From Glaciihabitans sp. (GTDB lineage: Bacteria; Actinomycetota; Actinomycetes; Actinomycetales; Microbacteriaceae), in the NCBI GenBank assembly GCA_025463785.1, contig JAODBD010000003.1, positions 62,001 to 126,000 on the forward strand: a stretch of 64,000 nucleotides of DNA. The letters are read 5' to 3'. Both the position numbers and the translations under genes were made by a program. Positions 52,538 to 60,534 of this stretch are shown in pieces. Numbering within the stretch: the first letter of the stretch is position 1; each line of letters starts with the position of its first letter. The notes below the pieces were generated by a model. The model was not told the origin of the DNA and did not search any database. It was given only the letters and a program-made list of their open reading frames with translations.

Positions 52538-53350
52538 CTACGCGCTCAGGAACCCAATGATCTCCGGCGCGATCACGTCCGACTTCACCTGGTGCGTCTG
52601 CTTCGGGAGTACCTTGTACGTCGAATGCGGCAGGGTTTTCGCGATGAGCTCATTGGCGTCCGTCATCCATTGGGCTGCTTTGCCGCCGCGCATGACGAGC
52701 GCTGGCACCGAGATGGTCGCGAACGACACGAGGTCGGGCTTGAAGTTGTCGCCCATCACCCGCGCATCGTTTGGCAATGTGTGGGCGACGGCCTGCAGTT
52801 GCTTCCAGACCTTGCCCATGAGGCGCATGAAGATCATCGAGAACGCGGGCGAGCCGACCATGTCGACCATGAAGTAGCGAAGTGCGGCCGGCCGATTGTT
52901 GGCGGCGATGAAGGCATCGAGGTGGCCGACCATGTCATCCGGAGCCTTGCGGGCCGCGCTCACCATGTACGGAGCCTCGTAGGTCACAATCTTCGGGATG
53001 CTGAGCCCGCTAGCCGCTGCGCGCAGCGCCAGCCCCGCACCAGACGAGATCCCCACGACGAACGCCGTACCGGCTCCCGCGTCGATGAGGGCGGCGATGT
53101 CTTCGACCTCGCGCTCGGGAGCGTACGGCGTCGTGTTGCCGCTCTCCCCGCGCCCACGACGGTCATAGGTGTACACGGTGAAGTGCGGCTCAAGCAGTTT
53201 CGCGATCTCCGGCATCGGACCGAAGCCGCGATAACACAGCGCCCCATCGACGAGGATCAGCGAAGGCCCGGTGCCGACGACGCTGTACGCGATCGGCGTG
53301 CCGTCCTTCGAGGTGACAGTGCGGGATGTCGTGGCGGTCTGATCAGTCAT
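52538..53350 (-). CDS. alpha/beta hydrolase
   Basis: 270 residues. Oxyanion HG replaced by DGALCYRG, YDRRGRGES, nucleophile Ser102 in GISSGAG and a C-terminal His in PKQTHQVK. Serine hydrolase of unknown substrate (esterase or haloperoxidase-like). Its start overlaps the end of the ArsR-type gene by 8 nt, so both belong to one operon and the hydrolase is probably the regulated function. Confidence 0.82.
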   Translation of the reverse strand: MTDQTATTSRTVTSKDGTPIAYSVVGTGPSLILVDGALCYRGFGPMPEIAKLLEPHFTVYTYDRRGRGESGNTTPYAPEREVEDIAALIDAGAGTAFVVGISSGAGLALRAAASGLSIPKIVTYEAPYMVSAARKAPDDMVGHLDAFIAANNRPAALRYFMVDMVGSPAFSMIFMRLMGKVWKQLQAVAHTLPNDARVMGDNFKPDLVSFATISVPALVMRGGKAAQWMTDANELIAKTLPHSTYKVLPKQTHQVKSDVIAPEIIGFLSA

Positions 53351-53696
53351 TGCTGTTCTCCTTCATGCTGTTCTCCTTCATGTAGTCGACGAGCGCCGAG
53401 TCGAGCTTGGTGAAGCTCTCATCCCAGAATCGGCGGTAGCGGTCCATCCACTCGGTTGCTTCTTTGAGCGGTGCCGCCTCGAGGTGGCTGAGGCGTGCGG
53501 TTGCGGCGCGGGTGCGGCTGATGAGGCCGGCGCGCTCGAGAATTTTCAGGTGCTTGGATACGGCCGGCTGGCTGATCGCGAACGGTTGGCTTAGGCCGGC
53601 GACATTGACGTCGCCATCCATCAGCCTCGCGAGGATTGCCCGCCTGGTTGGATCCGCGAGTGCAGCGAACACGTTACTGAGTTGATCATCTGCCAT
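53343..53696 (-). CDS. ArsR-family winged-helix regulator
   Basis: 117 residues from ATG 53696 (119 from ATG 53702). Wing-helix: ALADPTRRAILARLMDGDVNVAGLSQPFAISQPAVSKHLKILERAGLI. No ELCVCDL metal-binding motif, so it belongs to the non-metal branch that often accompanies SRPBCC or hydrolase genes. The C-terminus carries a 15-bp duplication (53353-53382) giving MKENSMKENS. TAGGTT at 53703-53708 ends 6 nt before ATG 53696. Confidence 0.87.
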   Translation of the reverse strand: MADDQLSNVFAALADPTRRAILARLMDGDVNVAGLSQPFAISQPAVSKHLKILERAGLISRTRAATARLSHLEAAPLKEATEWMDRYRRFWDESFTKLDSALVDYMKENSMKENSND

Positions 53697-53702
53697 ATCC
53701 AT

Positions 53703-53708
53703 AACCTA
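53703..53708 (-). promoter_or_regulatory. -10 element of the ArsR operon
   Basis: TAGGTT on the minus strand; it abuts ATG 53702 and is 6 nt from ATG 53696, favouring the latter as start. Confidence 0.5.
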
Positions 53709-53790
53709 GTGGTTTCAGAACGAGTTGGCAATACAGGGGGGATGTCGGCGACCTCGCCGCCAGCGACCCCAGCCGACGGCACCACCCCCT

Positions 53791-53878
53791 CACGCGACAG
53801 CACGGCACCCCCTCACGCGCCACCGCCACCGCCACACGCGACAGCGCGGCCGCCCTCACGCGACAGCGCCACCGCCTC
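53791..53878. repeat. four degenerate tandem repeats with 22-bp period
   Basis: CACGCGACAGC at 53791, 53835 and 53857, with a partial CACGCG copy at 53813. Part of a 371-bp gap (53697-54067) that holds no gene. Confidence 0.75.
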
Positions 53879-53882
53879 AGTG

Positions 53883-53962
53883 CATAACTCATGCTGCGGT
53901 CGTGCAACCGTGGCCATCAGCGGCGTGTCGCGCATTGTGAGCTGAAACCAGCATGAGTTATG
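53883..53962. repeat. 14-bp inverted repeats flanking 52 bp
   Basis: CATAACTCATGCTG at 53883-53896 and its exact reverse complement at 53949-53962. The right end is followed by (GAGCAG)n-like hexamers up to about 53986. The ends and short length resemble a small non-autonomous or palindromic element; no ORF is inside. Confidence 0.8.
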
Positions 53963-54067
53963 GAGCAGGAGCAGGAGCAGGAGCAGGGATGGGTGCAGGG
54001 GATGGATGCGGATGCGGGAGCGGACAGGGACAGCAGCAGCGGCCGCCTGGCCCGGCTGCCGAGCCCG

Positions 54068-54505
54068 TTAGTCGTGAGTGCGGTGGATGAGCCGCGACAG
54101 AACGATCGCGCTTCGCGTGTGGTCGACGTTGGGTGCGATGCGCACCTTCTCGAGCGCGATCTCGAGCGACGGGATGTCGCGCGACCGCATGTGCACGATG
54201 GCGTCGGCCGATCCGGTGACGGTTCCGGCATCCACGACCTCGGGAACCCCGGAGAGGATGCGCTTGAGTTCTTCCGGCGCGACCGTTCCGCGGCAGAACA
54301 GTTCGACGTACGCCTCGGTCGCCATGCCGTCGACGGCGGGGTCGACCTGGATGGTGAAACCGCGAATGACGCCGTCGGCAACCAGTCGGTCGACGCGGCG
54401 TTTGACAGCAGAGGCCGAGAGGCCGATGACCTCACCGATATCGCCGTACCCTGCGCGGGCGTTCTGGCGGAGCAGGTCGATGATCCCGTAGTCGAGGCTA
54501 TCCAT
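54068..54505 (-). CDS. Lrp/AsnC-family regulator
   Basis: 145 residues from ATG 54505. The HTH (LLRQNARAGYGDIGEVIGLSASAVKRRVDRL) is followed by the RAM ligand domain with VDAGTVTGSADAIVHMRSRD. It is divergent from the DDAH-family/rocD operon, so it most likely controls arginine or ornithine breakdown. GTG 54511 is an in-frame alternative, but TAGAGT lies 6 nt before ATG 54505. Confidence 0.88.
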   Translation of the reverse strand: MDSLDYGIIDLLRQNARAGYGDIGEVIGLSASAVKRRVDRLVADGVIRGFTIQVDPAVDGMATEAYVELFCRGTVAPEELKRILSGVPEVVDAGTVTGSADAIVHMRSRDIPSLEIALEKVRIAPNVDHTRSAIVLSRLIHRTHD

Positions 54506-54511
54506 GCGCAC

Positions 54512-54517
54512 ACTCTA
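54512..54517 (-). promoter_or_regulatory. -10 element of the Lrp gene
   Basis: TAGAGT on the minus strand, 6 nt before ATG 54505; a TTGGTT lies 18 bp further upstream as a possible -35. Confidence 0.45.
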
Positions 54518-54607
54518 TGGTGAAAAAGTGTGTCCAACCAACCAAAGACGGCGATTTCGTGCGCCAGACGCCACCAACTTGCCGATAGTGCGTGAAAAGC
54601 TGGGGTC

Positions 54608-55465
54608 ATGACGATGACAGAGACCGCTACTGCCGCGCCCAAACGCGTGCCATCGAAGCGCACCGTGCTGATGTGCCGCCCCGACTACTTCACCGTCAGC
54701 TACCGGATCAACCCGTGGATGCATCCGGAAGACCCCACCGACACCAGTCTCGCTGTGAAGCAGTGGGAGGTGCTTTACCAGACCTATCTCGACCTCGGTT
54801 TCGACGTTCAACTCGTTGACCCGATCGAGGGTTTGCCCGACATGGTCTATGCCGCCAACGGTGGGTTCGTGCTCGACAACATCGCGTATGGCGCGAGTTT
54901 CACCTACCCGGAGCGCCAACCCGAGGGGCCCGCGTACATGGCTTGGTTCGGGGCAAATGGATTCGAGGTCCGGGCTCCCGATAACGTCAACGAGGGTGAG
55001 GGGGACTTCCTCCTCGTCGGCGATGTCATCCTCGCGGGCATGGGCTTCCGCACCGCGTCGCAGAGCCACGAGGAGCTCGCCCGGATCTTCGGTCGCCAGG
55101 TGATAACGCTCAACCTGATCAACCCCAGCTTTTACCACCTCGACACCGCAATTGCGGTGCTCGATCCGTCGCCGGCCCCCGGTGAGCAGCCGAATATCGC
55201 ATACCTGCCGAGCGCATTCGACGAAGCCAGTCTCGCGATTCTGCGCGACCGTTACCCGGATGCCGTGATCGTAACCGAGGAGGACGCGGCTTTTCTGGGC
55301 CTCAATTCGTACTCCGACGGCTACAACATCGTGATCGCTGCCCGGGCGAAAGACTTTGAGCGCCAGCTCCGCGAGCGCGGCTACAACCCGATCGGCGTCG
55401 ACCTCTCCGAGCTGCTGCTCGGCGGTGGTGGAGTGAAGTGCTGCACCCTGGAGCTGCGTCGATGA
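54608..55465 (+). CDS. DDAH/amidinotransferase-superfamily hydrolase
   Basis: 285 residues. The guanidino-hydrolase fold: MCRPDYFTVSYRINPWM at the N-terminus, Asn84 in YAANGG, GEGD at 130-133, His177 in FYHLD and nucleophile Cys278 or Cys279 in GGGVKCCTLELR. Homologues are labelled dimethylarginine dimethylaminohydrolase. Because the next gene is rocD (ATGA overlap) and the divergent gene is Lrp, a role that produces ornithine from arginine is more sensible than release of citrulline; this is inference. Cytoplasmic, no signal peptide. Confidence 0.8.
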   Translation: MTMTETATAAPKRVPSKRTVLMCRPDYFTVSYRINPWMHPEDPTDTSLAVKQWEVLYQTYLDLGFDVQLVDPIEGLPDMVYAANGGFVLDNIAYGASFTYPERQPEGPAYMAWFGANGFEVRAPDNVNEGEGDFLLVGDVILAGMGFRTASQSHEELARIFGRQVITLNLINPSFYHLDTAIAVLDPSPAPGEQPNIAYLPSAFDEASLAILRDRYPDAVIVTEEDAAFLGLNSYSDGYNIVIAARAKDFERQLRERGYNPIGVDLSELLLGGGGVKCCTLELRR

Positions 55466-56778
55466 GCCCCGACAAAGTTGACCAGCTCGATCAACGCGAC
55501 CAGCTCGACCGGCGCGACCAGCTCGACCAACGCGACCAGCTCGACCAGCGCAGCACGGCGGGTCTCGACCCCCGCAGTGTCGCCGCGATCGCCCTCGAAG
55601 AGGAGCATGCCGCTCACAACTACCATCCGCTCGCGGTCGTCGTGGAGTCCGGCGAGGGTGCATGGGTTACGGATGTCACGGGTCGCAAGTACCTGGACTG
55701 CCTCGCCGCGTACAGCGCGCTGAACTTCGGCCACGGGCATCCCGCGCTCATCGAAGCGGCGAAGGCGCAGCTGGGTCGGATCACGCTGACCAGCCGGGCA
55801 TTCCACAACGACCAGCTCGGTCCGTTCGTTTCGGCGCTCGCGGCGCTCGCAGGCAAAGACATGGTGCTGCCGATGAACACTGGGGCCGAAGCGGTCGAGT
55901 CGGCCATCAAGGTCGCTCGCGCGTGGGGTTATCGCGTGAAGGGCGTTGCGGCCGACAAGGCGACGATCATCGTGGCCGACGGCAACTTCCACGGGCGCAC
56001 GACCACCATCATCAGCTTCTCGAGCGACCCGGACGCGCGTGCAGACTTCGGTCCGTTCACGCCCGGATTCGTGAGCGTTCCCTATGGGGATGCCGCCGCC
56101 CTCGAGGCCGCAATCGACGAGAACACGGTCGCGGTCCTGATCGAGCCGATTCAGGGCGAGGCGGGGATCATTGTTCCGCCGGCGGACTACCTGCCTGCTG
56201 TGCGTGATATCACGACGCGGCACAACGTGCTGTTCATCGCGGACGAGATCCAGTCCGGGCTGGGCCGCACCGGCGCGACCTTCGAGTGCGACAACGTCGG
56301 CGTGGTGCCCGACCTGTACCTGCTGGGCAAGGCACTCGGCGGCGGGATTGTGCCGGTCAGCGCGGTCGTCGGCAACGCTGACATCCTCGGGGTGCTGAAG
56401 CCGGGTCAGCACGGTTCGACCTTCGGCGGTAACCCGCTCGCGGCGGCTGTGGGACTCGCCGTCGTCGGTCTGCTTTCGACGGGCGAGTACCAGGAGCGCG
56501 CCAGGGCTTTGGGCGAACGGCTGCAGGCAAACCTGCGTCGACTGATCGGGTTCGGTGTCGTCGCGGTTCGCGGCGCCGGCCTGTGGGTTGGTATCGACAT
56601 CGACCCGTCGCTCGCGAGCGGTCGCGTCGTCTGCGAGATGCTTATGGAGCGCGGCGTTCTCGCGAAGGACACACACGGCAGCACCATCCGCCTTGCGCCT
56701 CCGATCGTCGTCTCGCCGGAGGATCTCGACTGGGCCGTCGAGCAACTCGAAGCCGTGCTGACCGAGCTGCGCGGATAG
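55462..56778 (+). CDS. rocD: ornithine aminotransferase
   Basis: 438 residues from ATG 55462. Moves the delta-amino group of ornithine to 2-oxoglutarate, giving glutamate semialdehyde. The PLP lysine is Lys290 in LLGKALGGG; ADEIQSGLGRTG and NTGAEAVESAIKVARAWGY are typical of RocD. The N-terminus holds four exact-length 18-bp repeats (DQLDxR units, residues about 7-30) ahead of the conserved HNYHPLAVVVESGEGAWV. The semialdehyde product can be oxidised by PutA. Confidence 0.92.
   Translation: MSPDKVDQLDQRDQLDRRDQLDQRDQLDQRSTAGLDPRSVAAIALEEEHAAHNYHPLAVVVESGEGAWVTDVTGRKYLDCLAAYSALNFGHGHPALIEAAKAQLGRITLTSRAFHNDQLGPFVSALAALAGKDMVLPMNTGAEAVESAIKVARAWGYRVKGVAADKATIIVADGNFHGRTTTIISFSSDPDARADFGPFTPGFVSVPYGDAAALEAAIDENTVAVLIEPIQGEAGIIVPPADYLPAVRDITTRHNVLFIADEIQSGLGRTGATFECDNVGVVPDLYLLGKALGGGIVPVSAVVGNADILGVLKPGQHGSTFGGNPLAAAVGLAVVGLLSTGEYQERARALGERLQANLRRLIGFGVVAVRGAGLWVGIDIDPSLASGRVVCEMLMERGVLAKDTHGSTIRLAPPIVVSPEDLDWAVEQLEAVLTELRG
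55480..55551 (+). repeat. four 18-bp tandem repeats in rocD
   Basis: Units GACCAGCTCGAYCRRCGC at 55480, 55498, 55516 and 55534, in frame, encoding DQLDQR, DQLDRR, DQLDQR, DQLDQR. Confidence 0.95.
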
Positions 56779-56869
56779 CCGGGCCTTTCGCCCTGCCCCT
56801 GGCGGAGACGCCCGCCGTGCGTGGGTGACAGTCCCGCGAACTCCGGCAGCGGGCGCGGGCGGGGGTAGG

Positions 56870-56875
56870 TACGCT
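56870..56875 (+). promoter_or_regulatory. -10 element of the Gfo/Idh/MocA gene
   Basis: TACGCT, 6 nt before ATG 56882; no SD. Confidence 0.45.
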
Positions 56876-56881
56876 GGGCGG

Positions 56882-57895
56882 ATGCGCGCTCTGCCGACAT
56901 CCCGTGTCACACCGCTGCGAGGCGGCCCCGTTCTGCGTTGGGGAGTCCTTGCTCCCGGCGAGATTGCGAACGATTTCGTGTCGACGCTGCACGCCAACAC
57001 CGAGCAGCGGATGCACGCGGTCGCGTCGCGCTCACCGGAGCGTGCGGCGGCGTTCGCGGCAAAGCACGGCATCCCGAAGTCGTACGGTTCGTACGCCGAG
57101 CTGGTCGCCGACCCCGACATCGACGTGGTTTACGTCGCGGCACCGCACAGTGAACATCGCGCACTGGCGTTGCTGGCGATCGCCGCGGGCAAGCACGTGC
57201 TCATCGAGAAGCCGATCGCACTTACGGCAGCCGAAGCGCGCGAAATCGCGTCGGCGGCCCGCGTCGCCGGCGTCTTCGCGATGGAGGCGATGTGGACGCG
57301 GTACCTCCCTCAATCGGATGTCATCGCCAAGCTTCTCGCCGACGGCGCACTCGGCGACGTGCGGCTGGTCACAGTGAATCTCGGCTGGCAGTGGCCGTTC
57401 GACCCGTCAAGCCGGGGCTACGACCCCGCGCTCGGTGGCGGCGCGATGCTCGACGCGGGGGTCTACAGTCTCTGGTTCTCGCATTTCGTGCTGGGGGCGC
57501 CATCCCGAGTCCTCGCCGCCGGTATTCTCGCCGAGACGGGAGTCGATGCGCAGGCCGTTGTCACGCTCGACCACGGTGCCGGCGCGCAGGCGATGGTCTC
57601 GACGAGCATCCTCGTTAACACCCCTGGCCTTGCGACAATTCATGGAACGGATGCCAGCCTCGCCTTCACGAGGGGCTTCGTCTTCCCCGCATCCTTCGCC
57701 GTCACCGCGGGAGACAATCACCTCGACTGGACGAACGACGGCCCCGAGGGCCGCGATGGCCTCGCCTGGCAGGCCGCCGCGCTCGCCCAATACGTGAGCG
57801 ACGCGCGCACCGAGTCGCCCATTCATTCGTTGGACGACTCCATCGAGGTCATGGAGACGATCGACGAGGTGCGCGCACAGCTGGGCGCGAGATAG
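56882..57895 (+). CDS. Gfo/Idh/MocA-family oxidoreductase
   Basis: 337 residues from ATG 56882. N-terminal Rossmann WGVLAPGEIANDF, then DVVYVAAPHSEHRALALLAIAAGKHVLIEKPIALTAAEA with the EKP lysine, and GGGAMLDAGVYSLWF in the C-terminal domain. It oxidises or reduces a sugar, inositol or trans-dihydrodiol with NAD(P); the substrate is not evident. It converges on the ROK gene with a 4-bp gap. Confidence 0.88.
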   Translation: MRALPTSRVTPLRGGPVLRWGVLAPGEIANDFVSTLHANTEQRMHAVASRSPERAAAFAAKHGIPKSYGSYAELVADPDIDVVYVAAPHSEHRALALLAIAAGKHVLIEKPIALTAAEAREIASAARVAGVFAMEAMWTRYLPQSDVIAKLLADGALGDVRLVTVNLGWQWPFDPSSRGYDPALGGGAMLDAGVYSLWFSHFVLGAPSRVLAAGILAETGVDAQAVVTLDHGAGAQAMVSTSILVNTPGLATIHGTDASLAFTRGFVFPASFAVTAGDNHLDWTNDGPEGRDGLAWQAAALAQYVSDARTESPIHSLDDSIEVMETIDEVRAQLGAR

Positions 57896-57899
57896 GCGG

Positions 57900-59048
57900 C
57901 TACGACCGCTTCCCGAGCACGAATCGCTGGATCGCGATCACCGCGGCACCGCGGCACCACTCGGTGTTGTCGCCGGGCGTCGTCACGAGCGTGACCTCGT
58001 GAGCGCGCGGGTCGCGGTCGGCCTGGATGCCGTCGTGGATGGCCGTGGCCGCAACCTCGGCCAGCCGTACGCCTTCGCCCCCGAGCACGATGAGTTCCGG
58101 TGCGGTGAGGTTTGCGACTGCCGCGATCATGCGACCGAGCCCACGGCCGGCGTCGTCAACCACGCGGCGGGCAGCCGGTTCGCCCGCTACTGCGAGGTCG
58201 AGCGCCTCCTCGTAGCTGACGGGGCGATCGAGGGCGAGCGAGACAGCGGAACCGATGGCTGACATGGTGAGTACACTCCGCGCACATCCCCGATGGCCTG
58301 CCGGGCAAAGCGGTCCGAACGGGTCGAGCGGCCAGTGGCCGACGAGGCCGATGCCCGAGTCGGCGTCGACCACGATGTCGTCGTGGATGACGACGCCGTA
58401 TCCGATACCCGCTCCGAGCGTCAGCACAGCAAAGCGGTCGCGCCCCCGACCGGCACCGAACCAGTGCTCAGACTCGGTGAAGGCGACGACGTCGTTCTCG
58501 ATGACGGTCGGGATGCCGGTGGCCGTCTCGAGCATGGCTCCGAGGGCGACATCCGACCAGCCGAGGAACGGCGCGGTCTCAACGATCGAGTGCTCGGCAA
58601 TGAGTGCGCCCATGCCGACACCGATCGCCGTGATCGACGGAACGGATGCCGAAAGGGCGGACACCACCTCGACCAAAACTGCGACGACGGCTCCGGGCTC
58701 GCGGCTCGTGAGCCTGATTGAACGCGACGCCAGCACGTTCGCTCGCAGGTCGGTGAGGACACCGAGAACCTCGTCTGCCGTGAGCTTCATGCCAATGAAA
58801 TGCTGGGATGCCGGAACAATATCCAGAGGCCTGGACGGTCTCCCCGCGCGCCCGTCGCTCTGCTCCTCAACTTCAACGAGAAGCCCGCTCTCGATGAGTG
58901 GGGTGCTCAGTCGCGTGAGCGAGCCAGCGGACAGGTCGAGTTTGCGAGCGATGTCGCTGCGGGAGAGCGGCCCGTTGAGGAGGACCTCGAGCGCGACCGA
59001 ACGCGAGGCGCCGGCATCCGGCGTCCACGGTTGGGTGGATATGCGCAT
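57900..59048 (-). CDS. ROK-family transcriptional repressor
   Basis: 382 residues from ATG 59048, which has SD AAAGGGTGAG ending 2 nt upstream; earlier in-frame ATGs exist at 59087 and beyond. An N-terminal winged helix (NGPLSRSDIARKLDLSAGSLTRLSTPLIESGLL) precedes a sugar-kinase-like ROK domain with AVLTLGAGIGYGVV and a GHWPLDPFGPLCPAGHRGCARS zinc loop that lacks one of the usual cysteines (CxCG is CPAG). Key kinase residues in the ATP loop are loose, so it is a regulator. It controls the divergent ABC operon. Confidence 0.88.
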   Translation of the reverse strand: MRISTQPWTPDAGASRSVALEVLLNGPLSRSDIARKLDLSAGSLTRLSTPLIESGLLVEVEEQSDGRAGRPSRPLDIVPASQHFIGMKLTADEVLGVLTDLRANVLASRSIRLTSREPGAVVAVLVEVVSALSASVPSITAIGVGMGALIAEHSIVETAPFLGWSDVALGAMLETATGIPTVIENDVVAFTESEHWFGAGRGRDRFAVLTLGAGIGYGVVIHDDIVVDADSGIGLVGHWPLDPFGPLCPAGHRGCARSVLTMSAIGSAVSLALDRPVSYEEALDLAVAGEPAARRVVDDAGRGLGRMIAAVANLTAPELIVLGGEGVRLAEVAATAIHDGIQADRDPRAHEVTLVTTPGDNTEWCRGAAVIAIQRFVLGKRS

Positions 59049-59099
59049 TCTCACCCTTTCTGCCGCGGTCACGCTATAGCGTTGCATAAGTGTATTAGT

Positions 59100-59111
59100 T
59101 TCGTCAACGAA
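59100..59111. promoter_or_regulatory. possible ROK operator
   Basis: TTCGTCAACGAA: 5-bp arms with a CA centre, in the 195-bp divergent gap, 36 bp upstream of the ABC operon -35. Confidence 0.45.
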
Positions 59112-59146
59112 TATAAACCGCCCAAGAGACGTCTTAATCGCCGGTG

Positions 59147-59175
59147 TTGACACCGAATTACTTTTGCCGTAGAAC
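59147..59175 (+). promoter_or_regulatory. promoter of the ABC transporter operon
   Basis: TTGACA (59147-59152), exact 17-bp spacer, TAGAAC (59170-59175). The best -35 match in the window; it gives a leader of about 60 nt. Confidence 0.65.
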
Positions 59176-59243
59176 TATTGCCACTGCACGATTTCGTCGA
59201 GCAGTGCACACGAAGTGTCCCTCACCACGACAGGAGAATCGCA

Positions 59244-60530
59244 ATGAAGCGTTCAAGCAAACTGGGGCTGGCGGTGGTGACCGCAGCAACGATCTCGCTG
59301 GTGGCTGCCGGTTGCGCAGCGTCAACAACGGGCTCGGGAACTGGCACCAAAGCCAGCCCGGTAACCGTCACCTTTTGGGGTTCGTACGGCAACGGCGGAA
59401 ACTCAACACAGCAGGATGCCCTCAACAAGACGCTGATCCCGGCCTTCGAAAAGGCAAATCCGGGAATCACAATCAAGTACACCGATATCGCGTACGACTC
59501 GCTGCTGCAGAAGCTCACCACGAGTGCGGCCGGCGGCCAGCTGCCCGACCTCGTTCGCGCGGACCTCGGCTGGGTTCCGCAGTTCGCGGCGAATGGCGTA
59601 CTCGTGCCGCTTTCCGGCTCGATGTCCGACTACAAAACGCTTGCCGCGAAGGACTACGCCGGTAACGTCTCGACCAACCTGTACAAGGGCAAGTACTACG
59701 GGCTTCCGCTCGACACCAACACCCGCGTGCTCATCACCGATCAGGCCGCCCTCGCCAAGGCGGGCGTAACCGCACCGCCTGCAACGTTCGCCGACCTCCA
59801 GACGATGGCGACCAAGCTCAAGGGAACCGGCGTCTCGCTCTTCGCGGACAGCGGCCTGGGAGCCTGGAACGTCTCGCCCTGGATCTGGTCTGGCGGCGGC
59901 GATCTCACCAATCCGGATGAGACGAAGGCGACGGGCTTCCTGAACAGTGCGACCAACGTCCAGACCATCCAGATGCTTGTCGACTGGTACAAGGCCGGTC
60001 TCATCCCGAACCTGATCACCGGCAACAAGGGTGCGACCGGAACCTCCGACGGCCTGCCGAAGACCAAGTACGCGACCATCTTCGATGGACCGTGGATGTC
60101 GGGAATTTGGACGGGCCAATACCCCAAGTTCCAGCCGACCTACTCGCCCATCCCGGCCGGTTCCGGTGGTTCGATCAGTGTCGTTGGTGGCGAGGACATC
60201 GTCCTGACCGCGAGCTCCACGCACCAGGCCGCGGCGGAGAAGTTCATTCGCTTCACCCAGACCTCCGCGTTCCAGATCGCCATGGCCAAGACCGGGCAGA
60301 TGACGGTCGAGCCGAGCCTCGCCGATCAGCAGGCCCAACTCGCGCCGTACTACAAGGTCTACTCAGACCAGCTGAAGACTGCGAAGTCACGCATTGCGAG
60401 CCCGAACCAGAGCAAGATTGACGCCGTGCTGACCACAACACTGACGCCGGCGTTCCTGGGCAAGACCACTGTGCAGGCTGCGCTCGACAGTGCGGCATCG
60501 CAGATCGACGCACTACTGGCGGGAAACTAA
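59244..60530 (+). CDS. sugar ABC transporter substrate-binding lipoprotein
   Basis: 428 residues from ATG 59244 (SD AGGAG). Lipobox VAAGC with Cys24, so membrane-anchored outside the cell. The family-1 extracellular solute-binding fold shows VTFWGSYGNGG, FEKANPGITIKYTDIAYDSLLQKLTTSAAGGQLPDLV and FDGPWMSGIW. Such proteins bind oligosaccharides. It is followed by two permeases and a GH66 enzyme, which suggests isomalto-oligosaccharides or glucans. Confidence 0.9.
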   Translation: MKRSSKLGLAVVTAATISLVAAGCAASTTGSGTGTKASPVTVTFWGSYGNGGNSTQQDALNKTLIPAFEKANPGITIKYTDIAYDSLLQKLTTSAAGGQLPDLVRADLGWVPQFAANGVLVPLSGSMSDYKTLAAKDYAGNVSTNLYKGKYYGLPLDTNTRVLITDQAALAKAGVTAPPATFADLQTMATKLKGTGVSLFADSGLGAWNVSPWIWSGGGDLTNPDETKATGFLNSATNVQTIQMLVDWYKAGLIPNLITGNKGATGTSDGLPKTKYATIFDGPWMSGIWTGQYPKFQPTYSPIPAGSGGSISVVGGEDIVLTASSTHQAAAEKFIRFTQTSAFQIAMAKTGQMTVEPSLADQQAQLAPYYKVYSDQLKTAKSRIASPNQSKIDAVLTTTLTPAFLGKTTVQAALDSAASQIDALLAGN

Positions 60531-60534
60531 CCAC

